A model generated the notes under the pieces. The model was not told the origin of the DNA. It ran no database searches and saw only the letters and a list, made by a program, of their open reading frames with translations. Of a stretch of 64,000 nucleotides of DNA, positions 27,373 through 35,861 are shown piece by piece. The DNA comes from Fulvimonas sp. R45. GTDB lineage: Bacteria; Pseudomonadota; Gammaproteobacteria; Xanthomonadales; Rhodanobacteraceae. Every line of letters starts with the position of its first letter. The stretch's first letter is position 1. A program made the position numbers and the translations under genes. Location of the stretch: NCBI RefSeq assembly GCF_030504985.1, contig NZ_JASERU010000003.1, positions 1 to 64,000 of the forward strand. Direction: 5' to 3'.

Positions 27373-28500
27373 ATGCGCCTGCCCCGTCCGTTCCGTGCCG
27401 CCGCCCTCGCCGCCGCGATGCTGGCCTCGCTGCCCGTCTTCGGCGAGTCCGCCGCGCCGGCGCACTACCGCATCGTGGGCTACACCGTCGGCCGCAATCC
27501 GGTGCAGGACAAGGACATCGGCAAGATCGACACGCTGATCTTTGCCTTCGCACGGCCGAAAGACGGCCGCGTCGTGCTGGACGACGCGGCGGCGCGACGC
27601 CTGCGCCAGGTCGTCGCGCTGAAGGCCGCGCACCCGCGGCTCAAGGTGGACATCTCGGTGGGCGGCTGGGGCGTCGGCGGCTTCTCCGAGGCGGCCGGCA
27701 CCGCAGCCGGTCGCCAGGCATTCGCCGACAGTGCGGCGCAGCTGGTCGCCGCGAACGGCGCCGACGGGCTCGACGTGGACTGGGAGTACCCCGGCCACCA
27801 CGAGTCCGGCATCCGCTCCAGCCCGGCCGACCGCGCCGACTTCACCCTGCTGCTGCAGGCCGTCCGCGCCAGCCTGGACCGCGTGGGCGCCGCGCACGGG
27901 CGCACCGGCGCGAACCACTACACGCTGAGCATCGCCGCCGCCGACGGCCCCTTCGTGGACGGCATCGACATCGCCGCGGTGGCGCCGCTGCTGGACTGGT
28001 TCAACCTGATGACCTACGACTTCGTCAACGCGATGACGCCCACCACCGGCCACCACACGGGGCTGCACGCCTCCGCGCTGATCGCCGGCGACGGCCGCAC
28101 CACCGACCGCGCGGTGGCGCAGTTCCTGGCCGCCGGCGTGCCGCCGCGGAAGCTGGTGATCGGCGTCGCGTTCTACGGGCGCGAGTTCGACGGCGTAGAG
28201 CCGGCCCACGACGGCCTGTACCAGCGCTACACGCACTTCACCGGCATGCGGCCGTGGCCGCGGCTGAAGGCCGACTACATCGGCAAGCACGGCTACGTGC
28301 GCCACTGGGATGCCCAGGCGCAGGCGCCCTGGTTGTGGAACGCGCAGACGCGCCACTTCGTCAGCTACGACGACCCGCAGTCGATCGCGGCCAAGGCCGC
28401 CTTCGTCAAGGCGAAGCGGCTGGGCGGCATCATGTACTGGGAACAGGGCCTGGACCCGGGCGACGAACTGCTCGACGCGATCTGGAACGACCTGCGCTAG
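27373..28500 (+). CDS. Secreted GH18 chitinase-like glycosidase
   Basis: A 375-residue exported protein (signal about residues 1-25) with one GH18 catalytic domain and no binding module. The active-site motif DGLDVDWEYP is complete: D131, D134, D136 and the acid Glu138. The preceding SVGGWG motif and the late MYWEQGLDPGDELLDAIW segment are also intact. It should cleave chitin or chitooligosaccharides. AAGGA precedes the ATG at 27373. A second, larger chitinase lies at 34012. Confidence 0.9.
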   Translation: MRLPRPFRAAALAAAMLASLPVFGESAAPAHYRIVGYTVGRNPVQDKDIGKIDTLIFAFARPKDGRVVLDDAAARRLRQVVALKAAHPRLKVDISVGGWGVGGFSEAAGTAAGRQAFADSAAQLVAANGADGLDVDWEYPGHHESGIRSSPADRADFTLLLQAVRASLDRVGAAHGRTGANHYTLSIAAADGPFVDGIDIAAVAPLLDWFNLMTYDFVNAMTPTTGHHTGLHASALIAGDGRTTDRAVAQFLAAGVPPRKLVIGVAFYGREFDGVEPAHDGLYQRYTHFTGMRPWPRLKADYIGKHGYVRHWDAQAQAPWLWNAQTRHFVSYDDPQSIAAKAAFVKAKRLGGIMYWEQGLDPGDELLDAIWNDLR

Positions 28501-28529
28501 GCTTCGCCCTCATCCAGCAGGGCCACGAC

Positions 28530-28697
28530 ATGTCCGATCCAACAGCCACGAAACGCGGCGGCTACCTCTTCATCGCCGCCGGCGCGATGTTCTTCCTGGC
28601 CGCCGCGTTCGGCCGGCAGGTGGCCTTCGCCGGCGTGGGCGCCGCCTTCGTGGCGATCGGCGCGTCCTGGCTGGCCAAGGCCCGGCGCGGCCGGTGA
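28530..28697 (+). CDS. Small two-helix membrane protein
   Basis: A 55-residue protein, MSDPTATKRGGYLFIAAGAM onward, with two hydrophobic stretches (about 11-27 and 32-48) and a basic tail KARRGR. It starts 29 bp after the chitinase stop and may share its transcript. I recognise no family beyond short uncharacterised membrane proteins; function unknown. Confidence 0.65.
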   Translation: MSDPTATKRGGYLFIAAGAMFFLAAAFGRQVAFAGVGAAFVAIGASWLAKARRGR

Positions 28698-28740
28698 CCG
28701 TGGCGGGCCGTAATGACCCGCCACGCGCGACGCCGCGACG

Positions 28741-29514
28741 TCACTTCGCCGGCTTGCGGAAGCGGTAGACGAACTGGTCGGTGTGGCCGCGTATCGACTT
28801 GTCGAACACCTTGATGTCGAGCGGGTCGGCGGGGTTGCGCAGCACCTTGCTCTCGCCGTCGAAGACGAAGCCGGCCGCCTCCACTTCCTGCTTCACCGTG
28901 GCCGGGTCGATGCGGTGCAACGTGTCGGTGTCCGCCAGGCCCGAACCGGCCGGCGCGGCATGGTCGATCACCACGAACACGCCGCCGGGCCTGAGCGCGT
29001 CGAACACCGCCTTGTCGAACTTCGCCATGTCCACCGGGCCCATGAACGGGTCGTGGTAGTCGTGGTAGTTCTGCGCGGTGAACACCAGGTCCACCTTGGC
29101 CGGCACGCTGAGCTGCGCGGCCGGCTGCTCCAGCACGCTGACGTTGGCGTAGTGCGGGGTGGCGGCCAGCTTGCGCCACTCGGCCAGGCTCTTGGTCGAA
29201 TACTTCGCCATCTCGTCCGGCCATACGGTGTAGACATGGCCGTGCGGGCCCACCACGGCGCTGAACATGCGCGTCCAGTAACCGCTGCCGGGCACCAGTT
29301 CCAGCACTTTCTGGCCGGGCTTGACCCCGGTGAAAGCCAGCACCTCGGCGGCCTGGCGGCGTGCGTCGTCGGCCTGGTCGGCCTGGCGCGCGGGATCGGC
29401 CAGGGCATGGCGGATGTACGACGGCACCGTGGCCGCGGACTGCGCGGGCGGGGCGGCCGACGCGGCGACGGGGAGGACGAGGGCGACGAGTACGGCAAGC
29501 ACGGCAGGACGCAT
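28741..29514 (-). CDS. Exported class I SAM methyltransferase-like protein
   Basis: A 257-residue protein with a signal peptide (MRPAVLAVLVALVLPVAASA) followed by a methyltransferase fold. Motif I is VLELVPGSGYWTRMF and a later NYHDYHDPFM segment follows the methyltransferase order. Periplasmic methyltransferase-like proteins of this group are common in Xanthomonadales and alphaproteobacteria, yet SAM is not expected in the periplasm, so the real substrate or cofactor is unclear. All Rossmann motifs look intact, arguing against decay. Confidence 0.83.
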   Translation of the reverse strand: MRPAVLAVLVALVLPVAASAAPPAQSAATVPSYIRHALADPARQADQADDARRQAAEVLAFTGVKPGQKVLELVPGSGYWTRMFSAVVGPHGHVYTVWPDEMAKYSTKSLAEWRKLAATPHYANVSVLEQPAAQLSVPAKVDLVFTAQNYHDYHDPFMGPVDMAKFDKAVFDALRPGGVFVVIDHAAPAGSGLADTDTLHRIDPATVKQEVEAAGFVFDGESKVLRNPADPLDIKVFDKSIRGHTDQFVYRFRKPAK

Positions 29515-29734
29515 GGCAGGCTCCTCGATGTGGACGGGTCTCCTGATTGTGCGCCTTGTCGCGCCCGCCGTGGGCATGCCTTCCGGCCTACCGCGCCGCG
29601 CCACCTGCTGCGGCGGCGCGATTCCGCTACCCTGACCCCGGCGCCACGCCGCCGCTCGCCGGCGACGCGCACGCACGAGCCCGGCGCGGGCGTGCCCGCG
29701 GCCGGTCCTGTGGTGGCCAGCCGACGGGACGTCC

Positions 29735-31537
29735 ATGACCCGCATTTCGCACCTTGCCCGGCGCATCTACGAGAAGTGGAAGCGCGACACGCTCAGCCAG
29801 AGCGACTTCCGGCCCAGTGTCAGCATCCTCAAGCTGTCCTTCATGGCGGTATTCGTGGGCGTCGCCGCGGCGCTGGTGGCCTGGCTGCTGTACCGCATGA
29901 TCGGCTTCGTCACCAACCTGGCCTTCCTGCAGCGCATCGCCTTCGACTTCGTGCCGCCGGCGGCGGGGCATTCGCGCTGGGCGATCGTGCTGGCCCCCAT
30001 CGCCGGCGGACTGGTGATCGGCCTGATGGCGCGCTTCGGCACCGACCGCATCCGCGGCCACGGCATTCCCGAGGCGCTGGAGGCGATCCTGTTCCGCAAG
30101 AGCCAGATGATGCTGAAGGTGGCGATCCTGAAGCCGCTGTCGTCCGCCATCGCCATCGGCACCGGCGGGCCGTTCGGCGCCGAGGGGCCGATCATCATGA
30201 CCGGCGGCGCGGTCGGCTCGCTGTTCGGCCAGGCGTTCTACCTCACCTCGATCGAGCGCCGCACGCTGCTGGTGGCCGGCGCCTGCGCCGGCATGGCGGC
30301 CACCTTCAGCACGCCGATCGCCGCCACCCTGCTGGCGGTGGAACTGCTGCTGTTCGAGCTGCGTCCGCGCAGCACCATCCCGGTGGCCATCGCCTGCTTC
30401 GTGGCCGACGCGCTGCGCCCGTTCCTGCTCGGCCCCGGCCCGCTGTTCCCGGTCGACGCGGTGTTCCGGGTGGGCCTGCCGCAGCTGTCCATGGCCGCGG
30501 TGTGCGGCTTCCTCGCCGGCCTGCTCGCCACCGCGATGACCGCGGCGATCTACAAGGTGGAAGACGGCTTCCACAAGCTGCCGCTGCACTGGATGTGGTG
30601 GCCGGCGATCGGTGCGGTGGCGGTGAGCCTGGGCGGCCTGCTCGACCCGCAGGCGCTGGGCGTGGGCTACGACGTGATCGACCAGCTGCTCACCGGCAAG
30701 CTGGTCGGCGCCGCGATCCTGGTGTTCATGCTGGTGAAGGGCGCGATGTGGACGATCTACCTCAGCTCGGGCACCTCCGGCGGCGTGCTGGCGCCGCTGC
30801 TGGCGCTGGGCGCGGGGCTGGGCGGGCTGGAATCGCTGGTGTTCCCGGGGCCCGATCCGCGGCTGTGGCCGCTGCTGGGCATGGGCGCGATGCTGGCGGG
30901 GGTGATGCGACTGCCGTTCACCTCGATCATGTTCGCGCTGGAACTCACCCACGACGCCAGCGCCCTGCCCGCGCTGCTGGTGGCCTGCACCACCGCCTAC
31001 GGCGTCAGCGTGTTCCTGATGAAGCGCTCCATCCTCACCGAGAAGATCGCCCGCCGCGGCTTCGACATCTTCCGCGAGTACACGGTGGACCGGCTGGAAC
31101 ACATGTCGGTGCGCGAGGTGATGACCACCGAGATGCTCACCGTGCCCGGCGACACTTCCGTGCGCGAGGCCGCGCAGCGCTACTTCGGCGCCGACCAGAA
31201 GTACCGCGCCTATCCCGTGGTCGATGCCGACGGCCACCTGCTGAACATGCTCGACCGCGCCGAGATGGCGCGCCTGCGCGAAGCGGACGCCGACGGCACC
31301 GCCACGCTGGCCGCGCTGCTGGGCAAGGACCCGGTAGTGGCCTTCCCGGACGAGAGCTGCAAGAGCGTGGCGATCCGCGCCGCGGTGGAAAAGCTCGACC
31401 GCATTCCCGTGGTGGACGCCGACGGCCGGCGCCTGCTCGGCATGGTCACCCGCTACGACCTGCTCAAGCCCTACACCCACTACCACCTGGAAGAACGCGT
31501 GCGCGAGCGCTTCATCGGCGGCCGTCCGGTGGCGTAA
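29735..31537 (+). CDS. CLC-type chloride channel/transporter with CBS domains
   Basis: A 600-residue membrane protein: a CLC core (about residues 30-440) and two C-terminal CBS domains (about 455-590). Selectivity segments are GHGIPEA (108-112), GAEGP (148-152, with the gating Glu150 but Ala in place of the usual Arg) and GTSGGVLAPLL. The CBS pair may sense adenine nucleotides. Retention of the gating Glu suits chloride/proton exchange, but channel activity is possible. Resembles ClcB with added CBS domains. A single gene with about 220 bp upstream in which I see no riboswitch. Confidence 0.88.
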   Translation: MTRISHLARRIYEKWKRDTLSQSDFRPSVSILKLSFMAVFVGVAAALVAWLLYRMIGFVTNLAFLQRIAFDFVPPAAGHSRWAIVLAPIAGGLVIGLMARFGTDRIRGHGIPEALEAILFRKSQMMLKVAILKPLSSAIAIGTGGPFGAEGPIIMTGGAVGSLFGQAFYLTSIERRTLLVAGACAGMAATFSTPIAATLLAVELLLFELRPRSTIPVAIACFVADALRPFLLGPGPLFPVDAVFRVGLPQLSMAAVCGFLAGLLATAMTAAIYKVEDGFHKLPLHWMWWPAIGAVAVSLGGLLDPQALGVGYDVIDQLLTGKLVGAAILVFMLVKGAMWTIYLSSGTSGGVLAPLLALGAGLGGLESLVFPGPDPRLWPLLGMGAMLAGVMRLPFTSIMFALELTHDASALPALLVACTTAYGVSVFLMKRSILTEKIARRGFDIFREYTVDRLEHMSVREVMTTEMLTVPGDTSVREAAQRYFGADQKYRAYPVVDADGHLLNMLDRAEMARLREADADGTATLAALLGKDPVVAFPDESCKSVAIRAAVEKLDRIPVVDADGRRLLGMVTRYDLLKPYTHYHLEERVRERFIGGRPVA

Positions 31538-31646
31538 CGCCTTGCTCACACGCCGCTTACCCCTGCCGGCGTAGTGGAATGCGCGAGTCCAGGGTACCGC
31601 CGGACCGCCGGCGGGCCTGGCTGGACCGGCTGGCGGGAGGGGTTCC

Positions 31647-32144
31647 ATGAAGAATCGATGTGTGTTCAGTACCCGCGACCTGGCCGCGGCGCGCGCCGCG
31701 ATGCAGGCCGCGCACCAGGCCGGCGTGGCGCATCGCGACATCGCCCTGCTGGCGCGCGAGGACATCGAGCGCGACCTGCGCGAACACTGCCTGCAGGACC
31801 GCAACGACTTCTATCCCGCGTTGCTGCGCGGCGCGCTGTGGGGCGGCGGAGGCGGCCTGCTGCTTGGCCTGGCCGCCGGCCTCGTCACCGCCTCCACGGA
31901 CCTGCCGCTGGCCGGCGCGCTGGCCACCTGCGTGGTCGGCGCCGTCGCCGGTTGCTGCATGAGCGCGGTGGCGGGCGCGGCGGTTCCCGATCCGGTGGAC
32001 CGGCGCTTCCGCCACGAGATCGACAGCGGCCGCGTGCTGGTGGTGGTGGACGCGCCGCACCGGCGCCTGGCCGAAGTGGAAGCGAGCGTGGCGCGCACCG
32101 GCGCCGAGCCGCTGCCGTTCCACGCGCACACCGTGTTGTGTTGA
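31647..32144 (+). CDS. Glycine-rich membrane protein of unknown function
   Basis: A 165-residue protein with a soluble N-terminal part (CVFSTRDLAAARAAMQAAHQ, then GVAHRDIALLAREDIERD). A glycine-rich pair of membrane segments follows (about 62-110), and the tail carries the segment VLVVVDAPHRRLAEVEASVA. The outline is that of general-stress or DUF1269-like proteins with a ferredoxin-like domain split by a membrane hairpin. No enzymatic motif is visible. It lies 109 bp after the CLC gene. Confidence 0.7.
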   Translation: MKNRCVFSTRDLAAARAAMQAAHQAGVAHRDIALLAREDIERDLREHCLQDRNDFYPALLRGALWGGGGGLLLGLAAGLVTASTDLPLAGALATCVVGAVAGCCMSAVAGAAVPDPVDRRFRHEIDSGRVLVVVDAPHRRLAEVEASVARTGAEPLPFHAHTVLC

Positions 32145-32220
32145 GCGGCAGGCATGGGCCGGCGGCTCTTCCGCGGAGCTCCTTCGTCGCGCTTGCACGG
32201 CTGGCCGGGCGGCCCGCCGC

Positions 32221-33048
32221 TCACGGCGCGGCGGGCAGGCTCCGGCCGGTCAGGCGGGCGCGGATCTCGCGCAGCCTGGCCTTGATCGCGGCCTCGTCGG
32301 CCGGGCCGGTGCGCAGCAGGATCTTCTGGCCCGCCGACAAGGCTTCCAGCGACGGATCGGCGTATTCGTAATGGCCGTTCACCGCGGTCAGCGCCGCGGG
32401 CTGCGCCAGTTCGGGCGTGGCCAGCAGGTTGTCGATCGCCACGATCAGCCGATCGTTGAAATAGCCGTGCGGATAGCCGAGCTGGCGATACGCCTGCTGG
32501 AACAGCGGATAGGCATGCACGTACCCGTCGACCAGGGCCTGCGTGTCCACGCCCTGCAAGGCCTGCAGGTAGGGCGCGTAGCGCTCGGCGTTGCGCGGGT
32601 CCGCCACGGTCGCGCCGCCCGATTGCAGCGCGACGAACGCACCCTTCGGCGCCTGCACCGGCAGCACGGAACGGCCCAGCGTGTGGCGCGGCAGCGCGTC
32701 CACCGTGGCCACGATGCGCGGGATGATCTGCGAGGGGATCAGCAACGCCAGCAGGCCATCACCTCCCGGCAGCGCACCCAGCGCCGAGCGCACGCTGGCG
32801 TCGCTGTCGTCCAGCGGCGGCAACGGCGCGGTAGAGGCGCTGGCCGGCGCGGATGCCTGCATGATCGGATGATGCTCCATAGGCGCGTTCGCGGCCGTCG
32901 TCGCGGTGCCGGCGGGTGCGGCGACCGGCGTGGGCGGCGCCTCCGGGTGCATCGCCCGGTATGCCAGATAACCGCCTGCCGCGACCACCGCCGCCAGCAC
33001 GATGACCGCCACCGCCCAACCGCCTGCCGAGGATTGCCTGCTCACCAT
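32221..33048 (-). CDS. DUF3014 domain protein, inner-membrane anchored
   Basis: A 275-residue protein: an N-terminal membrane anchor (about residues 11-31), a Pro/Ala-rich linker (about 32-76) and a DUF3014 domain. Family segments are LDDSDASVRSALGALPG, LIPSQIIPRIVATVDALPRH and YPLFQQAYRQLGYPHGYFNDRLI. The function of DUF3014 is not established; its place is likely the periplasmic side of the inner membrane. No operon partner. Confidence 0.85.
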   Translation of the reverse strand: MVSRQSSAGGWAVAVIVLAAVVAAGGYLAYRAMHPEAPPTPVAAPAGTATTAANAPMEHHPIMQASAPASASTAPLPPLDDSDASVRSALGALPGGDGLLALLIPSQIIPRIVATVDALPRHTLGRSVLPVQAPKGAFVALQSGGATVADPRNAERYAPYLQALQGVDTQALVDGYVHAYPLFQQAYRQLGYPHGYFNDRLIVAIDNLLATPELAQPAALTAVNGHYEYADPSLEALSAGQKILLRTGPADEAAIKARLREIRARLTGRSLPAAP

Positions 33049-33128
33049 CCGCCCCGCTTCGTCCGCATGTTCATGGTTGTGACTCGCGCATGCCCGATTC
33101 GTTCATTGCGCGAATACTCATGCATGCG

Positions 33129-33599
33129 CTACAGCAAGGCCAGCATGACCGGCACCAGCACGCCACCGGCCAGCGCCAGGCTCACCAGCCGCTTGTTGCG
33201 GGTGTAGCGGTAGGCCATGTACACGCCGCTGAGCGTGGACAGCAGCAGGCCCAGCGCGACCAGCGCGCTGAACAGCTTCAACGGCAGCGCCGATGGTTTG
33301 CGCACAGCGGTGCGGATGGGTTCGGCCGCAGGTCTCGCCGCTGCGCCGATCGCTGCCGGTGGAGCCCGCCTGGCGGGCACGGCCATGGTCTGCTTCTTGT
33401 GCAATTGCGCCGCTACCGCCAGCCACGCCGGCGGGTGGTAGTCACTGCCGCGGTGCGCCTCGTGCAGGCCGAACACCTGCAGACCGCCGGTGACCGCGAA
33501 GAACAGCAGCGCCGGCGCGCTGAAGGCGCCCAGGTACAGGTGCAGCTGGCGGACGAACTTGAGCAGGCGGTGGCCAGCGGACATGAGAATCTTTCGCAT
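33129..33599 (-). CDS. PepSY-associated membrane protein
   Basis: A 156-residue protein with an N-terminal PepSY-associated membrane segment: HRLLKFVRQLHLYLGAFSAPALLFFAVTGGLQVF, with the GLHEAHRG continuation. Two further hydrophobic segments lie near the C-terminus. It is much shorter than PepSY_TM iron-reductase-like proteins and looks like one repeat of that fold. Families with this segment often take part in iron or copper metabolism. It is followed upstream by a metallothionein-like gene on the same strand, which fits a metal theme. Confidence 0.72.
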   Translation of the reverse strand: MRKILMSAGHRLLKFVRQLHLYLGAFSAPALLFFAVTGGLQVFGLHEAHRGSDYHPPAWLAVAAQLHKKQTMAVPARRAPPAAIGAAARPAAEPIRTAVRKPSALPLKLFSALVALGLLLSTLSGVYMAYRYTRNKRLVSLALAGGVLVPVMLALL

Positions 33600-33717
33600 C
33601 TGGAAAACGCGGACTGTAGCGACAATCCACGCCTTCCAACAAGCCGCCGCGCCATCGCGGCGAGCCGTGGCGAATCAACCGCCCCACCGCTGCGGGACGC
33701 CGGCCGGCGTGCGCCGT

Positions 33718-33912
33718 TCAGGCCTGGACGGCGGGCCTGTCCACGGCACCCTGCCCGCACGGCGGATGACCGCAGCCGCAGTGTTGTTGCTGTCCGCCCT
33801 GGGCGGGTGGCTTCGATGCCGCCTCGCGGCAGTAGTCGCTGCAGTACTGCCCGCCTCCGGGCACGGTACAGCGACAGGGGGCATGACCACAGCGATAGCC
33901 GTTGTCCGACAT
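33718..33912 (-). CDS. Metallothionein-like Cys-rich small protein
   Basis: A 64-residue protein with nine cysteines: YRCGHAPCRC, GQYCSDYCREA and HCGCGHPPCGQG, plus histidines beside them. The order CxxxxCxC, YCSxxC, CGCGHxxC is that of bacterial metallothioneins (BmtA/SmtA type, PF02069). It would bind Zn, Cd or Cu ions in the cytosol. Its tail (DRPAVQA) is degenerate. It lies on the same strand as the PepSY membrane gene, with a 118-bp gap between them. Confidence 0.78.
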   Translation of the reverse strand: MSDNGYRCGHAPCRCTVPGGGQYCSDYCREAASKPPAQGGQQQHCGCGHPPCGQGAVDRPAVQA

Positions 33913-34011
33913 GGCACGAACTCCAGGCGGGACGTCGATCGTCCCGGTGTCGCCGTCCAGCGCGGATGAACCGCGCGTCCAGGCGGCGTGCCCGGACGCG
34001 CGGCGATGCCG

Positions 34012-35568
34012 CTACCGCCCCAGGTCCTGCAGGAAGCGGTGGGTGTACTGCAGGGCCGGGCCGCTGATGCCATCGCCGGTGGCGCTGGCGGCCGACGGGT
34101 TGTCGCGGTCCAGCGACCAGAAGTGCAGGCCGGCCAGGCCGTTGGCCTTGGCGTAGTTGACGATGGTGTCCACGTTCGACAGCGTGAACGTCTCGCTGAC
34201 GGTGTCGTTGATGCCGATATCCGGGGTCAGTTCGATCTTGCTGGCCGGGACGCCGTAGGTGTGCTCCAGGTTCAGCACCGCCTGGATCGCGGACTGGCCC
34301 ATGTCGCACGCGCCGTTGACCACCACGCACAGGCCCGGACCGGTGCTGCCGTAGTCCATCACCATCAGGTTGATGGTGTAGTTCTGCAGATTGCTTGCCT
34401 TGATCGCCTGCATCACCGAATTGCCCAGCGTGTTCAGGCCGCCGTAGCTGCCGTCCGACGCCGCCAGCGTCTGCAGGGTGAAGGAGAAGCGCAGGTTCGG
34501 GTACAGCGTCTGCGCATAGGCCGCGTTGGCGACCAGATTGCTGATCACCTGCGGGGTCTGCCCGCCCTCGATGTCGAAGTCCACGCCGACCATGTGCGGC
34601 GACATGTAGCGCGACAGGAACTGCGCCATGCCCGATTCGCTGGAACAGGTGAACACGCCCGCCTGCCCGCCGGTGGAGACGACGTAGTCGAGGCCCGCGC
34701 TGTCCAGCGAGGCGATATTGGCGCTGGCGAAGCTCGCGCCCGGAATGCCGCCCCAGTTCTCGCTGCCGCACTCGCCGGTGGCGAAGGCCAGGGTGATCGC
34801 GCCCAGGTTCGGCACCACCGCGGGGAACAGTCCGCCGCTGCCCACCACCGGGATCCGCGTACCGGTGACCGCGGTCTCCATGGTGTTGGTGTTCCAGTCG
34901 GCGTTGATGGTGACGTCCTTGTAGGGACTGAACAGCAGGCCGCTGGGCGAAGGCGAAGGCGTGGGCGTCGGGGTGGGCGTCGGGGTGGGCGTCGGTGTCG
35001 GGGTGGGCGTCGGGCTGGGCGAACCGCCGCTGCACGAACCGATCGCCGTCCACGGCTGGCCGCTGCCGCCGGGACCGCTGTGGGTGGCCGGGTCGTCGCC
35101 CTGGGTCCACCAGTTGGCCTGGTAGTTCTCGCCGTTCTCGCTGACCGTGGCGCCACCGTTGTAGGCCGTCGAGGCGTTCCAGGCCGGGTCGCAACCGCCC
35201 GAAGGCGACGGCGTCGGGGTGGGCGTGGGGGTCGGCGTGGGCGTCGGGCTGGGCGAACCGCCGCCGCAGGCGCCCTGCGACGTCCACGGCTGCCCGCTGC
35301 CGGTGGGACCGTTGCTGGTGGCCGGGTCGTTGCCCTGCGTCCACCAGTTGGCGAGGTAGTTGACGCCGTTCTCGCTGACGGTGGCGCCGCCGCTGTAGGC
35401 CGTGGCGGCGTTCCAGGCGGCGGCGCAGGACGTCTGCGTCGCCACGGCGGCATGCGCCGTGGATACCGGCGCCATCGCCAGCAGGCTCACCGAGAGGCTG
35501 GCGGCAATGGCGCCGCCGAGGGTATTCAGCGCGAGGCGCGACCACACTTCCGATCGTTTGGCATGCAT
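34012..35568 (-). CDS. Secreted GH18 chitinase with two CBM5/12 modules
   Basis: A 518-residue exported enzyme: signal (about 1-41), two chitin-binding CBM5/12 modules (about 48-101 and 126-179) with the WNxxTAYxGGxTVSENGxNY and ANWWTQGxDP pattern, each followed by a Pro-Thr linker, and a GH18 catalytic domain (about 210-515). The active site VGVDFDIEGG has D330, D332 and acid E334. The domain order suits degradation of insoluble chitin. Two GACAACGTTGTC-type operators lie upstream, suggesting control by a GlcNAc-responsive LacI regulator, not encoded in this window. Confidence 0.92.
   Translation of the reverse strand: MHAKRSEVWSRLALNTLGGAIAASLSVSLLAMAPVSTAHAAVATQTSCAAAWNAATAYSGGATVSENGVNYLANWWTQGNDPATSNGPTGSGQPWTSQGACGGGSPSPTPTPTPTPTPTPSPSGGCDPAWNASTAYNGGATVSENGENYQANWWTQGDDPATHSGPGGSGQPWTAIGSCSGGSPSPTPTPTPTPTPTPTPTPTPSPSPSGLLFSPYKDVTINADWNTNTMETAVTGTRIPVVGSGGLFPAVVPNLGAITLAFATGECGSENWGGIPGASFASANIASLDSAGLDYVVSTGGQAGVFTCSSESGMAQFLSRYMSPHMVGVDFDIEGGQTPQVISNLVANAAYAQTLYPNLRFSFTLQTLAASDGSYGGLNTLGNSVMQAIKASNLQNYTINLMVMDYGSTGPGLCVVVNGACDMGQSAIQAVLNLEHTYGVPASKIELTPDIGINDTVSETFTLSNVDTIVNYAKANGLAGLHFWSLDRDNPSAASATGDGISGPALQYTHRFLQDLGR
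34951..35020. repeat. Tandem repeat encoding the second Pro-Thr linker
   Basis: About 70 bp of a GGCGTCGGGGTG-like 12-bp unit encode (PT)n between the second CBM and the catalytic domain of the chitinase. Such repeats change copy number easily, so linker length may vary between strains. Confidence 0.8.
35211..35256. repeat. Tandem repeat encoding the first Pro-Thr linker
   Basis: About 46 bp of the same GTCGGGGTGGGC-like unit encode (PT)n between the two chitin-binding modules. It shares the unit with the other linker, giving two targets for recombination that would delete the second module. Confidence 0.75.
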
Positions 35569-35714
35569 GAACTGTCTCCTGGTTGATACATCGCTGCGAA
35601 TGCTTTGCCAGGCGAATCGCGGCCACCTCCGTCGGCCGTGTGGGGACAGTCGCCTCGTCGCTCCCTGCGCCTACCGCGTGTCATGGTGGAACCTGGCCAC
35701 TACTAGACCTTGAT

Positions 35715-35726
35715 GACAACGTTGTC
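35715..35726. promoter_or_regulatory. NagR-like operator 1
   Basis: GACAACGTTGTC is a perfect 12-bp palindrome in the context TGAT-GACAACGTTGTC-TAGC. It agrees with the published consensus for LacI-family NagR/NagQ regulators of chitin and GlcNAc genes (core GACAnCGnTGTC). It lies 147 bp upstream of the chitinase start. Confidence 0.72.
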
Positions 35727-35849
35727 TAGCCACCATTCGGCATAACTGCGAAGGCGTTGGCATTCCGCTGTGCACAAGGTTTGGCGCCAGGGCACCGGGG
35801 CCTTCCCGCACGGTGAACCCAGCTCTTGTGAAAGCGCCGGGCCTTTGGA

Positions 35850-35861
35850 GACAACGTTATC
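35850..35861. promoter_or_regulatory. NagR-like operator 2
   Basis: GACAACGTTATC differs from operator 1 by one base. The centres are 135 bp apart, about 13 helical turns, a spacing that allows a bound repressor to loop the DNA. Confidence 0.6.

Noticed and set aside
29515-29734. Possible fluoride riboswitch before the CLC gene
   Set aside because: The conserved riboswitch core was not found in this leader, and the protein resembles ClcB rather than the fluoride-type CLC.
33601-33717. Possible additional small gene between the PepSY and metallothionein-like genes
   Set aside because: Short frames here have no ribosome site and no recognisable sequence; the stretch is better read as a leader or spacer.
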